Origin: Halarchaeum grantii
GTDB lineage: Archaea; Halobacteriota; Halobacteria; Halobacteriales; Halobacteriaceae
Length of the DNA: 64,000 nt
Assembly: GCF_014647455.2 (NCBI RefSeq)
Contig: NZ_BMPF01000001.1
Span: forward strand, 496,001 to 560,000
Direction of reading: 5' to 3'
Below the pieces are notes generated by a model. That model ran no database searches, was not told the origin of the DNA, and saw nothing but the letters and a program-made list of their open reading frames with translations. This document shows, in pieces, positions 44,104 through 52,841 of this stretch. The translations under genes were made by a program, and so were the position numbers. The number at the start of each line of letters is the position of its first letter. Position 1 is the first letter of the stretch.

Positions 44104-45246
44104 ATGAGGCTTCACGAGTACCAGGCGAAGGACGTCTTCGCCGACGCGGGCATCCCGACGCCCCCGTCCGCGCTCGCGACCACCGTCGACGAGGTCGTCG
44201 AGCAGGCCGAGGAAATCGGGTACCCGGTTGCGGTGAAGGCACAGGTCCACGTCGGTGGGCGCGGAAAGGCCGGCGGTATCAAACTCGCCGAGGACGCGAC
44301 GGAAGCGCGCGAGGCCGCCGAGGACATCCTCGGTATGGACCTCAAGGGCTACACGGTCGACAAGGTGCTCGTCGAGGGCGCCGTCGACTTCGTGAACGAG
44401 CTCTACGTCGGCGTCACGATGGACCGCGGCGAGGGCAAGCCCGTCGCCATGGTCTCCACGCAGGGCGGCGTCAACATCGAGGAGGTCGCCGAGGAGAACC
44501 CCGACGCCATCGCCCGGGAGCACATCGACCCCGCGTTCGGCATGCATCCCTATCAGGCCCGGAAGGTCGTCTACGACGCCGGCGTCCCCGCGGAAGTCGC
44601 TCGCGACGTCGCGAGCATCCTCACGACGCTCTACGACCTCTGGGAGGACACGGACGCCTCCGACGCCGAGATCAACCCGCTGATGATCACGGGCGACGAC
44701 GAGGTCATCGCCGCCGACGCCGTCCTCAACATCGACGAGGACGCCCTCTTCCGCCACCCCGACCTCGCGGAGATGGAGGACGAGGCCGCCGGTGACGACC
44801 TCGAAGCGAAGGCCAACGAGTACGGCTTCGACTACGTCCGCCTCGACGGCAACGTCGGCATCATCGGCAACGGCGCCGGTCTCGTCATGACGACGCTCGA
44901 CCTCGTCGACTACTACGGCGGGAAGCCCGCGAACTTCCTCGACATCGGCGGCGGTGCGAAGGCCGAGCGCGTCGCGAACGCCCTCGACATGGTCTTCTCC
45001 GACGAGAACGTCGACGCCGTCGTCTTCAACATCTTCGGCGGCATCACGCGCGGCGACGAAGTCGCGAAGGGCATCAACGAGGCCCTCGAACAGTTCGACG
45101 AGATCCCGAAGGAGGTCGTCGTTCGGCTCGCCGGGACGAACGCCGAGGAGGGGCGCGAGATCCTCAACGACGAACTCGTCACGGTCGAAGAAACCCTCGA
45201 AGGCGCCGTTCAGCGCGCCGTCGAATACGCGGAGGACGCAGAATGA
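44104..45246 (+). CDS. sucC: Succinate-CoA ligase (ADP-forming) beta subunit
   Basis: A 380-aa subunit with an N-terminal ATP-grasp fold ([40 protein letters not shown], residues about 42-61) and a C-terminal CoA-ligase domain carrying [20 protein letters not shown] and [20 protein letters not shown]. Converts succinyl-CoA, ADP and Pi to succinate, CoA and ATP in the citric acid cycle. It overlaps sucD by 4 bp. Confidence 0.97.
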   Translation: MRLHEYQAKDVFADAGIPTPPSALATTVDEVVEQAEEIGYPVAVKAQVHVGGRGKAGGIKLAEDATEAREAAEDILGMDLKGYTVDKVLVEGAVDFVNELYVGVTMDRGEGKPVAMVSTQGGVNIEEVAEENPDAIAREHIDPAFGMHPYQARKVVYDAGVPAEVARDVASILTTLYDLWEDTDASDAEINPLMITGDDEVIAADAVLNIDEDALFRHPDLAEMEDEAAGDDLEAKANEYGFDYVRLDGNVGIIGNGAGLVMTTLDLVDYYGGKPANFLDIGGGAKAERVANALDMVFSDENVDAVVFNIFGGITRGDEVAKGINEALEQFDEIPKEVVVRLAGTNAEEGREILNDELVTVEETLEGAVQRAVEYAEDAE

Positions 45247-46112
45247 GCATTCTAGTCGACGAAGACACCCGCGTCGTCGTGCAGGGCATCACCGGCGGCG
45301 AGGGCAAGTTCCACACCGAGCAGATGATCGAGTACGGCACGAACATCGTCGCCGGTACCTCGCCCGGGAAGGGCGGGCAGGAAGTCGCCGGCGTCCCCGT
45401 CTACGACACGGTCGAGGAGGCCGTCGACGAGGAGGACGCCGACGCGTCCGTCGTGTTCGTCCCGCCGGCGTTCGCCGCCGACGCCATCTTCGAGGCCCTC
45501 GACACGGACCTCGACCTCGTCGTCGCCATCACCGAAGGCATCCCGACGCAGGACATGGCGAAGGTCAACAAGCGCCTGAAGGAGGTCGACACGCGCCTGC
45601 AGGGCCCGAACTGCCCGGGCATCATCACGCCCGGCGAGGCGAAGCTCGGCATCCTCCCGGGGAACATCTTCTCCGAGGGGAACGTCGGCCTCGTCTCCCG
45701 CTCCGGGACTCTCACCTACCAGGTCGTCGACTCGCTCACCGAGCGCGGCATCGGCCAGACCACCGCCATCGGCATCGGCGGCGACCCCATCATCGGGACC
45801 TCGTTCATCGACGCCCTCGAGGAGTTCGAGCAGGACGAGGAGACCGACGTCATCGCCATGTGCGGTGAGATCGGCGGCGAGGACGAGGAGGAGGCCGCTG
45901 CGTACATCGCCGAGAACATGGACACGCCCGTCGTCGGCTTCATCGCCGGCCGCACCGCGCCCCCGGGCAAGCGCATGGGCCACGCCGGCGCCATCGTCTC
46001 CGGCTCCGGAACGGGCACCGCCGAGTCCAAGATCGACGCCCTCAACGACGCCGGCGTCCCCGTCGGGGACACCCCCGAAGAGGTCGCCGACCACGTCGAA
46101 GACCTCCTGTAA
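45243..46112 (+). CDS. sucD: Succinate-CoA ligase alpha subunit
   Basis: A 289-aa CoA-binding subunit. Residues 1-125 form the CoA Rossmann domain with [20 protein letters not shown] and [17 protein letters not shown]. The phosphohistidine loop lies in [20 protein letters not shown] (residues about 239-258). [20 protein letters not shown] is conserved. Translationally coupled to sucC. Confidence 0.97.
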   Translation: MSILVDEDTRVVVQGITGGEGKFHTEQMIEYGTNIVAGTSPGKGGQEVAGVPVYDTVEEAVDEEDADASVVFVPPAFAADAIFEALDTDLDLVVAITEGIPTQDMAKVNKRLKEVDTRLQGPNCPGIITPGEAKLGILPGNIFSEGNVGLVSRSGTLTYQVVDSLTERGIGQTTAIGIGGDPIIGTSFIDALEEFEQDEETDVIAMCGEIGGEDEEEAAAYIAENMDTPVVGFIAGRTAPPGKRMGHAGAIVSGSGTGTAESKIDALNDAGVPVGDTPEEVADHVEDLL

Positions 46113-46113
46113 C

Positions 46114-46136
46114 GGGTTTCGATCTCTCGTTTCTTT
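46114..46136 (+). terminator. T-rich tract after sucCD
   Basis: GGTTTCGATCTCTCGTTTCT, continuing into TT, begins 1 base after the sucD stop; it is the most T-rich stretch nearby and fits an archaeal oligo-T termination region. Weak evidence. Confidence 0.3.
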
Positions 46137-46266
46137 CGCGAGGCGAGCGCTCAGCGGCCGCGCTCGTGGTCGCACACGCCGTCGGCACCGTATACCGCGC
46201 CGAACCGCCGGCCGTCGTCACGGCGCGTCCGGGACGTTGAAGGTGTTCGCTTCCCCAGTTTCGAGT

Positions 46267-46578
46267 ATGCCGGACTCGTCCGCGAATCGCCGCCTACCCG
46301 GGTTCTTCTACCGGTTCGCACACCCCGCGCTCGCCGTCGTCAGCACGGTCGGCGCCGTCCTCTGGCTCGCCGGCTTCGGCCTCGCCGGCGCGGGCGTCGG
46401 CCTCCGCGCGAGCGACCCCACGTTCGCGTATCGGCTGTTCGCGTGGAGCGGCGTCGTCACCTTCGTCGGCGTCGCACTCATCGTCGCCGTCGTCGCCTAC
46501 CTCGTCGGCCTGTGGCTCCTTCGGGACGTCCTCGGCGTGCTCGACCGGGAGAAACCGGAGCCGGGCGCGCGCCGATAA
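46267..46578 (+). CDS. Small membrane protein of unknown function
   Basis: A 103-residue protein with two or three TM segments (PALAVVSTVGAVLWLAGFGL, VVTFVGVALIVAVVAYLVGL). Cytosolic Arg-rich tail (REKPEPGARR). I do not recognise a family. It precedes the DNA methyltransferase gene by 41 bp in the same direction. Confidence 0.7.
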   Translation: MPDSSANRRLPGFFYRFAHPALAVVSTVGAVLWLAGFGLAGAGVGLRASDPTFAYRLFAWSGVVTFVGVALIVAVVAYLVGLWLLRDVLGVLDREKPEPGARR

Positions 46579-46619
46579 CTCCCGAACGATTAACCCCGCG
46601 GCCGCGCGACTCCCCGAGC

Positions 46620-47663
46620 ATGGAGACAACCCACCGCGTCGTCACCGGCGACGCGCGGGACCTCGCCGCCCTCGACGACGACAGCGTCGAACTCGTCGTC
46701 ACCTCACCCCCCTATCCGATGGTGGAGATGTGGGACGACCTCTTCGCCGACGCCGCCCCCGCCGTCCGCAACGCCCTCGACGACGGCGACGGCGAGCGAG
46801 CCTACGAGGCCATGCACGGCGTCCTCGACGCGGTCTGGGACGAAGTCGCGCGCGTGCTCGTCCCCGGCGGCATCGCCTGCGTCGACGTCGGCGACGCCAC
46901 CCGCACGCTCGACGACGCCTTCCGCGTCTATCGCAACCACGCGCGCGTCGCGGACGCCCTCTGCGAGCGCGGCCTCGACCCGCTCCCCGAGGTGCTCTGG
47001 CGCAAACCCACGAACAGCGCGGCGAAGTTCATGGGCTCCGGGACGCTCCCGCCGAACGCCTACGTCACGCTCGAACACGAGCACGTTCTCGTCTTCCGCA
47101 ACGGCGCCGAGCGCCGCTCGTTCCCGCCGAACGACCCCGACCGCTACGCCTCGGCCTACTTCTGGGAGGAGCGCAATCGCTGGTTCAGCGACGTCTGGAC
47201 GGATGTCCGAGGCGAGCGGCAGGGCCTCCCGGCCGCTCGCGGCGCGCGCGAGCGCTCCGCCGCCTATCCCTTCGAGATACCGCATCGACTCGTCAACATG
47301 TTCAGCGTGCGCGGCGACACCGTCCTCGACCCCTTTTGGGGGACGGGGACGACGACGCTCGCCGCGCTCGCCGGCGGGCGCTCCTCCGTCGGCTACGAAC
47401 TCGATGCGGGCCTCGTCGAGGCGTTCGCCGACCGCGTCACGGACGTCGAGGCGTTCACCGACCGCGTCGCCCGCGAGCGCCTCGCGCGCCACCGCGAGTT
47501 CGTCGCGGAGAGCGACGGCGAGTTCGGCTACGACGCCACGCACTACGACGTCCCCGTGAAGACGAAGCGCGAACGCGACATCCGCCTCTACCGCGTCAGC
47601 GATGTCGAACGCGAGGACTGGGGCTACCGCGCCCGCCACGCGCCCGTCGACGCCGAGCGGTAG
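46620..47663 (+). CDS. Site-specific DNA methyltransferase (TSPPY type; candidate CTAG m4C enzyme)
   Basis: A 347-residue DNA methyltransferase of the N4-cytosine/N6-adenine group. Motif IV is VVTSPPYPMVEMWDDLFA (residues about 27-44), the S/TPPY form favouring N4-cytosine or adenine methylation. Motif I is DPFWGTGTTTLAALAGGRSS (about 238-257), located after motif IV, so the gene has the beta-type motif order. No restriction endonuclease is adjacent, so it is probably an orphan. Haloarchaea conserve an orphan CTAG m4C methylase, which this may be. Specificity is an inference. Confidence 0.85.
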   Translation: METTHRVVTGDARDLAALDDDSVELVVTSPPYPMVEMWDDLFADAAPAVRNALDDGDGERAYEAMHGVLDAVWDEVARVLVPGGIACVDVGDATRTLDDAFRVYRNHARVADALCERGLDPLPEVLWRKPTNSAAKFMGSGTLPPNAYVTLEHEHVLVFRNGAERRSFPPNDPDRYASAYFWEERNRWFSDVWTDVRGERQGLPAARGARERSAAYPFEIPHRLVNMFSVRGDTVLDPFWGTGTTTLAALAGGRSSVGYELDAGLVEAFADRVTDVEAFTDRVARERLARHREFVAESDGEFGYDATHYDVPVKTKRERDIRLYRVSDVEREDWGYRARHAPVDAER

Positions 47664-47693
47664 GCGCGCGTCGCCACCCACGTGGCCTATGCC

Positions 47694-49553
47694 TCAGACC
47701 CCGAAGAGCGCGCCGATACCGAGCGTGACGACGACGCAGAGGAGGAGCTGGAGGGGCGCGCCCACGCGGACGTAGTCCGTGAACGTGTAGCCGCCCGGCC
47801 CGTACACCATCAGGTTCGTCTGGTAGCCGATGGGGGTCGCGAACGCCGCCGACGCCGCGAACAGCACCGCGAGCAGGAAGGAGAACGGCGCGGCGTCGAT
47901 CCGCGTCGCGGTGTCGACCGCGATCGGGCTCATCAGGACGGCGCTCGCGACCGGCGTGACGACGCTCGCGAACGCGCCCGTGAGGAGGAAGAAGAGCGCG
48001 AGCACGCCGAGCACCGGGAGGACGTCCGCCGACCCGACGAGCAGGCTCGAGAGGAACGCCGCCCCGCCCGTGCGCTCCATCGCCACACCGAGCGGCAGGA
48101 CGCCCGCGAGCAGGAAGACGACGTTCCAGCTCACCGCGTCGTAGGCGTCGGACGGGGAGAGACAGTCCGTGGCGACCATCGCGACGACGCCGCCGAGCGC
48201 CGCGATGACGATGGGGACGAGACCGAGCGCCGCGAGCGCGACCACGCCGCCCATGATGCCGAGCGCGAGCAGCGTCTTCGGGCTGAGCGGCGCCACCGCC
48301 GCCTCGTCCGCCTCCGGCTCGATGACGTCCAGCATCCCCTCCGGGAGGTGTGCGAGCGCGACGCCCTCTCGGTCCTCCAGCTGCTCGACGTCCGCGAGCG
48401 TCGTGTAGAGGAGGAGCGAGTCGCCGGCGCGGAACTCGACGCCGTCGACGTCGTCGAGGAGGGTGTCACCGCGCTGGACCGCCAACACCGTCGAGTCGTA
48501 CTGCTCGTCGAGGCGGGCGCTCGCCGCCGTCTCACCCGCGAGTCGCGACCCCGCGAGCACCACCACCTCCGCGAGCGTGCTCGATTCCGTCGTCAAGTCC
48601 GCCGTCGAGACGTCCTCGTCGCGCCGCCGCCGCAACCCGTAGCGGTCCAGCAGGCGCTCCGTCGTCGCCTCGTTCGCGCGCACCGTCACCACGTCGCCCG
48701 CCGCGAGCGTCTGATCCGACGCCGGCGCGTGAAACGCCTCGCCGTCGCGCTCCACGAGGAGGACGTCCACGTCGAGCGCGTCGCGCGCCGCGAACTCCTC
48801 GCGCACCTCCTCGATACGCCGCCCCACCACCCACGACTCCGCCGGGACGTCCACCCGGACGAGATGGCGCTCCACGTCGAAGGCCGCCGTCAGCGCCGCC
48901 TCAACCGGCACGCGCGCCGGCGTCAGCCGACGCCCCACCGTCAGGAGGTAGGCCGCGCCGACGAGGAAGACCACGATTCCGAGCGGTGTGAACTCGAACA
49001 TCCCGATCGCGCCCCGACCCGGGAGTTCGCGCGCGAAATCGCTCACGAGGAGGTTCGTCGACGTCCCGATGAGCGTCAGCGTCCCGCCGAGCATCGCCGC
49101 ATAGGAGAGCGGAAGGAGGAGCTTCGACGGCGAGACGCCCGCCCGCTCGGCGAGCCCCGTCACCATCGGCACGAACACCGCCACCACCGGCGTGTTGTTC
49201 ACGACCCCCGCGGAGAGCCCCGTCGTCCCCACCGTCGCCGCCAGCAGCCGGCGCTCGTCGCCGCCCGTCACGCGCGCCAGATGGACGCCGAGCCGCTCCA
49301 CGACACCGGTCTCCTGGACGCCCGCGCTCAGAATGTACATCGCCAGAATCGTCACCGTCGCCGAACTCGCGAACCCCGAAATCGCCTCCGACGACGACAC
49401 CCCCGTGTAGGGCTCCAGCACCGCCAGCGCCACCAACACGCCGATGGCCGTGAAGTCGGAGGGAATCGCCTCCGTCACGAACAACACCAGCGCGGCCACG
49501 ATCAGCGCGAAGACGACGAGCATCCCCACGGAGACCGACTCGAGAACCATCAT
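47694..49553 (-). CDS. SLC13/DASS-type permease with TrkA-C domains
   Basis: A 619-residue transporter of the divalent-anion:sodium symporter superfamily. N-terminal TM helices (residues 1-190) include GLSAGVVNNTPVVAVFVPMV and GGTLTLIGTSTNLLVSDFAR (the NTP/SNL-like site). A cytosolic part with two RCK_C/TrkA-C domains (about 210-390) is followed by further helices with TPIGYQTNLMVYGPGGYTFT. Substrate possibly sulfate, a dicarboxylate or arsenite-like anion. The regulatory domains suggest control by nucleotides. Confidence 0.92.
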   Translation of the reverse strand: MMVLESVSVGMLVVFALIVAALVLFVTEAIPSDFTAIGVLVALAVLEPYTGVSSSEAISGFASSATVTILAMYILSAGVQETGVVERLGVHLARVTGGDERRLLAATVGTTGLSAGVVNNTPVVAVFVPMVTGLAERAGVSPSKLLLPLSYAAMLGGTLTLIGTSTNLLVSDFARELPGRGAIGMFEFTPLGIVVFLVGAAYLLTVGRRLTPARVPVEAALTAAFDVERHLVRVDVPAESWVVGRRIEEVREEFAARDALDVDVLLVERDGEAFHAPASDQTLAAGDVVTVRANEATTERLLDRYGLRRRRDEDVSTADLTTESSTLAEVVVLAGSRLAGETAASARLDEQYDSTVLAVQRGDTLLDDVDGVEFRAGDSLLLYTTLADVEQLEDREGVALAHLPEGMLDVIEPEADEAAVAPLSPKTLLALGIMGGVVALAALGLVPIVIAALGGVVAMVATDCLSPSDAYDAVSWNVVFLLAGVLPLGVAMERTGGAAFLSSLLVGSADVLPVLGVLALFFLLTGAFASVVTPVASAVLMSPIAVDTATRIDAAPFSFLLAVLFAASAAFATPIGYQTNLMVYGPGGYTFTDYVRVGAPLQLLLCVVVTLGIGALFGV

Positions 49554-49664
49554 TGAGGGTGAATCACCCCGCCGCGAAAAAGATGTGGAAGCCGACCGAC
49601 GACCGCGAGCCGTCAGCCTGCCCGCTCGAAACCGACGGCTCCGTCACGAACAAAGAGAGTGAAC

Positions 49665-49681
49665 GGGTCCGGGCGGATTCG
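49665..49681 (+). repeat. tRNA-Val 3'-end-like fragment, direct copy
   Basis: GGGTCCGGGCGGATTCG differs at one of 17 positions from the tRNA acceptor/T-arm at 49784-49800 (GGGTCGGGGCGGATTCG) and is in the same orientation. Confidence 0.7.
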
Positions 49682-49715
49682 GGAACCACGGTCGGAGCAA
49701 AGCTCCTCTCTGTTT

Positions 49716-49742
49716 CGAATCCGCCGACCCACTTCGACGAAC
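49716..49742 (-). repeat. tRNA-Val 3' end and downstream flank, inverted copy
   Basis: CGAATCCGCCGACCCACTTC then GACGAAC is the reverse complement of 49771-49800 apart from a 1-base and a 2-base difference. It includes both tRNA tail and 10 bases of its 3' flank. Confidence 0.8.
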
Positions 49743-49770
49743 GGACTCCTCACTGTCGCTCGTCGTTGCG

Positions 49771-49800
49771 GTTCGTCAGAAGTGGGTCGGGGCGGATTCG
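49771..49800 (+). repeat. Second arm of the long inverted repeat (real tRNA tail)
   Basis: GTTCGTCAGAAGTGGGTCGG then GGCGGATTCG. With the arm at 49716-49742 it can form a stem of about 27 bp with a 28-base loop, placing the tRNA 3' end in a large hairpin. Confidence 0.78.
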
Positions 49801-49857
49801 AACCGCCGGCCTGCTCCGTGTGAAGGAGCCGTCATAACCAGACTAGACCACCGACCC
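49783..49857 (-). tRNA. tRNA-Val (anticodon CAC)
   Basis: 75 nt without intron. Acceptor GGGTCGG pairs with CCGACCC, discriminator A. The anticodon stem GCTCC/GGAGC encloses loop TTCACAC with anticodon CAC; the T-arm has GGTTCGAATCC. No CCA is encoded, as usual in archaea. Confidence 0.95.
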
Positions 49858-49896
49858 GCTACCACCGGATAGCGGGAGCGGCGACTTAAGGCTGTC

Positions 49897-50136
49897 TTAT
49901 TCGGCGCGGCGGACGAGGACGCTGCGGGCGTCGGTGACGTAGCTCTCGACGTCGCCCCGGGCGCGCTCGGCGTAGTGCTGGACGCGTTCGCTCGGGGTGG
50001 GCTCGCGCTCGTGGTCGCGGCCGAGGAGGTGGCGAACGCGCGTCTCGTAGGGCGTCGCTTCGGTGCGGACGCCGGCGACGACGTGGTAGGCGGTGCGGCC
50101 GAGGTGATAGCGGGCGTCGTCGAGGTGTCGGTTCAT
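49897..50136 (-). CDS. Small haloarchaeal hypothetical protein
   Basis: A 79-residue charged helical protein, MNRHLDDARYHLGRTAYHVV onward, with GVRTEATPYETRVRHLLGRD and EPTPSERVQHYAERARGDVE. It resembles a family of short haloarchaeal helical proteins (I recall the DUF7553 type, unconfirmed). Located 39 bp upstream of tRNA-Val on the same strand. Confidence 0.7.
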   Translation of the reverse strand: MNRHLDDARYHLGRTAYHVVAGVRTEATPYETRVRHLLGRDHEREPTPSERVQHYAERARGDVESYVTDARSVLVRRAE

Positions 50137-50225
50137 GTCCTTTCGTAGGCGACAGAAGTATATGGCTCTGTCGCCGCCACGCGTCTCCCGCAAGCGGTTT
50201 GTCGGTGTCGGCTGTGGCCTCGACT

Positions 50226-50264
50226 ATGACGACGGAGACGCGAACGGCGGTGGGTCGGCCGTGA
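50226..50264 (+). CDS. Possible 12-residue leader ORF of adenine deaminase
   Basis: ATG at 50226 opens a short frame (MTTETRTAVGRP) whose TGA (50262-50264) overlaps the GTG start of the ade gene at 50261 as GTGA. It is not in frame with ade. The geometry suits translational coupling, but a chance ORF is possible. Confidence 0.35.
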   Translation: MTTETRTAVGRP

Positions 50265-51973
50265 ATCGGCGCGAGGCGGTGGCGCTCGGTGAGGCGCCGG
50301 CGGACCTCGTGGTGCGCGGCGGGCGGGTGTTCCGCCCGGAGACGCGAACGTTCGACGACGTGGCCGTCGCGGTCGTCGACGGGACGGTGGCGGCGCTCCC
50401 CGAGGACGCCGCGTCGGTGACCGGCCCGGAGACGACGGTGGTGGAGGCGACGGACCGCGTCGTCGTCCCGGGGTTCGTGGACGCGCACACCCACCTCGAC
50501 CTCCACCAGTCCTTCGACACCGCCTACCACTACGCCCTGCGCGGCGGGACGACGTCGTTCGTCACCGAGGCGTCGGGGATCGGCACGGCGTTCGGCGCGG
50601 CCGGCGTCGAGGCGCTCCTCGACGCGCTCGCCGACCTCCCGGTGACGGTTCGGGCCACCGTCCCGCCGCAGGCGCTCTTCGACACGTTCGGGCCCGCCGA
50701 GGAGGCGCGCGGTGACGCGTTCGAAGCCCTCCTCGACGACCCGCGCGTGGTCGGCGTCGGGGAGAGCGCGTGGGTCCACGTCGTCGGCCGGGAGCCACCC
50801 GCCGAGCGGCTCTACGAGCACGCACGCGATTGCGGGAAGACCGTCACCGGGCACGGCGCGGGCTGTTCGGGCGCGACGCTGCAGGCGTTCGCCGGCACCG
50901 TGACCGACGACCACGAAGCCATCACGTCCGAGGGTGTCGAAGCGCGCGTCGAGCACGGCGTGCACGCTATCGGGCGCTGTGGCTCGATTCGCGACGACCT
51001 CGACGCGTTCGCCGAGGCCTACGAGACGCTCGGCGCGAGCGAGCTCTCGCTCTGCACGGACGGGGTGTGGCCGCGCGACCTCCTCGACGGCTGCATGGAC
51101 GCCGTCGTCGAACGCGCCATCGACGCCGGAATCGCGCCGGTGGACGCCCTCCGGATGGCGACGCTGAACCCCGCGCGCCACTTCGGTCTCGGCGGGAAGG
51201 GGACGCTCGCGCCCGGGAGCGACGCGGACGTCGTGATCCTCGAGGACCTCGAAACGGTGGACGTCGCGTCCGTCGTCGCCGACGGCGACGTCGTCGTCCA
51301 CAACCACGACCTGCGCGTCGGGCCGCGCGCGCACGACTACCCCGACGAGTTCTACGACGCGGTGCGGACGCCGAGCGCGGACGCGTGGCGCGTGCCGGTC
51401 GACGCGACCGACGGGAGCAGCGTCGAAGCCATCGCGTACGACGAGGGGCTCTTCTCCGCGCCGACGACGGTCGAACCGACGCGGGAGAACGGCGAGTTGC
51501 GCGCCGACCCCGCGAACGATATCGCGAAAATCGGTTTATTCGACCGGCGCGACGGCGAATCGGGGTTCGTCGGTTTCTGCACCGGGTTCGGGATCGAGGG
51601 CGGCGCGCTCGCGACGACGGGGACGTGGGAGACGCCGGGCGTGCTCGGCCTCGGCGTCAACGACGCGGACCTCCGGCAGGCCGTCGCACACGTCGGTGAA
51701 CTCGGTGGCGGGTGGGCGGTCGTCCGCGACGGCGAGGTGCTCGTCGATCTCCCATACTCGATCGGCGGCGTCGCGAGCGCGCGCGACGTCGAGGAGACGG
51801 CGCAGTTGCTGTCCGCCGTCGAGGAGGCGACGCGGCGACTCGGTATCGACGCGGCGCGCCCGCTCCTCGGCGTGCAGACGCTCACCTTCACCGGCGTCCC
51901 GGCGCGCAAGCTCACGTTCGGGGGGTACGCCGAGATCCGCGAGCGAGCGGTCGTCGGGCTCGCGCCTCAGTAG
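50261..51973 (+). CDS. ade: Adenine deaminase
   Basis: A 570-residue metal-dependent deaminase converting adenine to hypoxanthine in purine salvage. N-terminal VVRGGRVFRPETRTFDDVAV, metal motif VVPGFVDAHTHLD (residues about 66-78), VTGHGAGCSGATLQAF, SLCTDGVWPRDLLD, and C-terminal GGWAVVRDGEVLVDLPYSIG all match the Ade family. GTG 50261 gives a start comparable to homologues (NRREAVALGEAPADLV). Its 3' end overlaps the adenosyltransferase gene by 7 bp. Confidence 0.94.
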   Translation: MNRREAVALGEAPADLVVRGGRVFRPETRTFDDVAVAVVDGTVAALPEDAASVTGPETTVVEATDRVVVPGFVDAHTHLDLHQSFDTAYHYALRGGTTSFVTEASGIGTAFGAAGVEALLDALADLPVTVRATVPPQALFDTFGPAEEARGDAFEALLDDPRVVGVGESAWVHVVGREPPAERLYEHARDCGKTVTGHGAGCSGATLQAFAGTVTDDHEAITSEGVEARVEHGVHAIGRCGSIRDDLDAFAEAYETLGASELSLCTDGVWPRDLLDGCMDAVVERAIDAGIAPVDALRMATLNPARHFGLGGKGTLAPGSDADVVILEDLETVDVASVVADGDVVVHNHDLRVGPRAHDYPDEFYDAVRTPSADAWRVPVDATDGSSVEAIAYDEGLFSAPTTVEPTRENGELRADPANDIAKIGLFDRRDGESGFVGFCTGFGIEGGALATTGTWETPGVLGLGVNDADLRQAVAHVGELGGGWAVVRDGEVLVDLPYSIGGVASARDVEETAQLLSAVEEATRRLGIDAARPLLGVQTLTFTGVPARKLTFGGYAEIRERAVVGLAPQ

Positions 51974-52500
51974 GAGGGAGCGTCCTCGGTGACGCCCTCG
52001 CGGGCGTTCACGAGGCGCGCGAGCGTGAACAGCGCGTCCGAGAGGCGGTTCAGGTAGACGACGACCGTCTCGTTGATCGCTTCCGACTCGGCGAGTTCGA
52101 CGGCGCGACGCTCCGCGCGACGCGCGACGGAGCGGGCGTGATGGAGGCGCGCGCCGGCCTCGCTCCCCCCGGGGAGGACGAAGTTCGTGAGCGGGTCGAG
52201 TTCGTCGTCGGCGTCGTCGATCCAGCCCTCGACCGCCTCGACGTGCGACTCGCGCACGCGCGGGTCGTCCGCGTCCGGCTCCGGGTTCGCGAGGTCGGCC
52301 TGCACGACGTGCAGGTGGTTCTGCGCGCTCGCGAGCGCCGAATCGACGTCGTCGTAGCCCGTCGGCGCGACGACGCCGAGTAGCGAGTTCACCTCGTCGA
52401 CGGTGCCGTACGCCTCGATGCGGGCGTTCGTCTTCGAGACGCGGTCCGCGCCCCGGAGGTCGGTGCGGCCCTCGTCGCCGCGACCGGTGTAGATCGTCAC
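51967..52500 (-). CDS. ATP:cob(I)alamin adenosyltransferase, PduO type
   Basis: A 177-residue enzyme that adenosylates cobalamin. The N-terminal VTIYTGRGDEGRTDLRGADR is the conserved ATP-binding loop. Helices with AYGTVDEVNSLLGVVA, NHLHVVQADLANP, and the C-terminal ARSVARRAERRAVELAESEA and VVYLNRLSDALFTLARLVN follow, the Arg-Glu-Arg block being typical. GTG start overlaps the glutaredoxin stop (GTGA). Confidence 0.94.
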   Translation of the reverse strand: MTIYTGRGDEGRTDLRGADRVSKTNARIEAYGTVDEVNSLLGVVAPTGYDDVDSALASAQNHLHVVQADLANPEPDADDPRVRESHVEAVEGWIDDADDELDPLTNFVLPGGSEAGARLHHARSVARRAERRAVELAESEAINETVVVYLNRLSDALFTLARLVNAREGVTEDAPSY

Positions 52501-52745
52501 GACTCGGCCGCGAGCGTCTTCTCCACGTAGTCGAGGATGTTCGCGGACTCCGACATGGTGACGCCGCGCTCCTCGTCGACGATGACGGGCACGGTCCGCG
52601 AGCCGCTGACGCGCTTCACCTCGTTGCGCTCGGAGTGGAGCGCCGCCGTCCACTCCGTCTCGTAGTCGATGCCGTGCTCCTGCAGGGCGTCGTGGACCTT
52701 CTCGCAGTACGGACAGCCCTCGAGCGCGTAGAGCGTGATACCCAT
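52497..52745 (-). CDS. Glutaredoxin-like protein
   Basis: An 82-residue thioredoxin-fold protein. The redox motif CPYC is at residues 10-13 (MGITLYALEGCPYCEKVHDA), and the GSH-binding-like VPVIVDEERGVTMSESANIL (cis-Pro TVP) follows. Length suits a single-domain glutaredoxin or GST N-domain. Haloarchaea use gamma-glutamylcysteine rather than glutathione, so the thiol partner may be that. Confidence 0.9.
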   Translation of the reverse strand: MGITLYALEGCPYCEKVHDALQEHGIDYETEWTAALHSERNEVKRVSGSRTVPVIVDEERGVTMSESANILDYVEKTLAAES

Positions 52746-52841
52746 GGTCGAGTGATGGGGCGCCGCGCCCATAGGTGTTCCCCGAGGGCCGGGAGTGCGC
52801 GTCCCGACACGTTAAACACCCTTCCCGTTCGACACCCGCGT

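Larger units (their letters stand above)
49554..49782. other. Spacer between SLC13 gene and tRNA-Val, filled with tRNA-tail repeats
   Basis: Contains fragments resembling the 3' end of the adjacent tRNA gene in alternating orientation, described as the repeats at 49665, 49716 and 49771. A hairpin GGAGC/GCTCC (49694-49706) lies between. No gene. Confidence 0.7.

Noticed and set aside
49665-49735. A second, degenerate tRNA gene
   Set aside because: The hairpins GGGTC...GACCC with an internal GGAGC stem imitate tRNA arms, but no D-arm or anticodon arm with consistent loop lengths could be drawn.
50135-50260. Longer start for adenine deaminase
   Set aside because: The extra 42 residues have no similarity to the family N-terminus and overlap the divergent promoter region. 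GTG 50261 gives a standard start.
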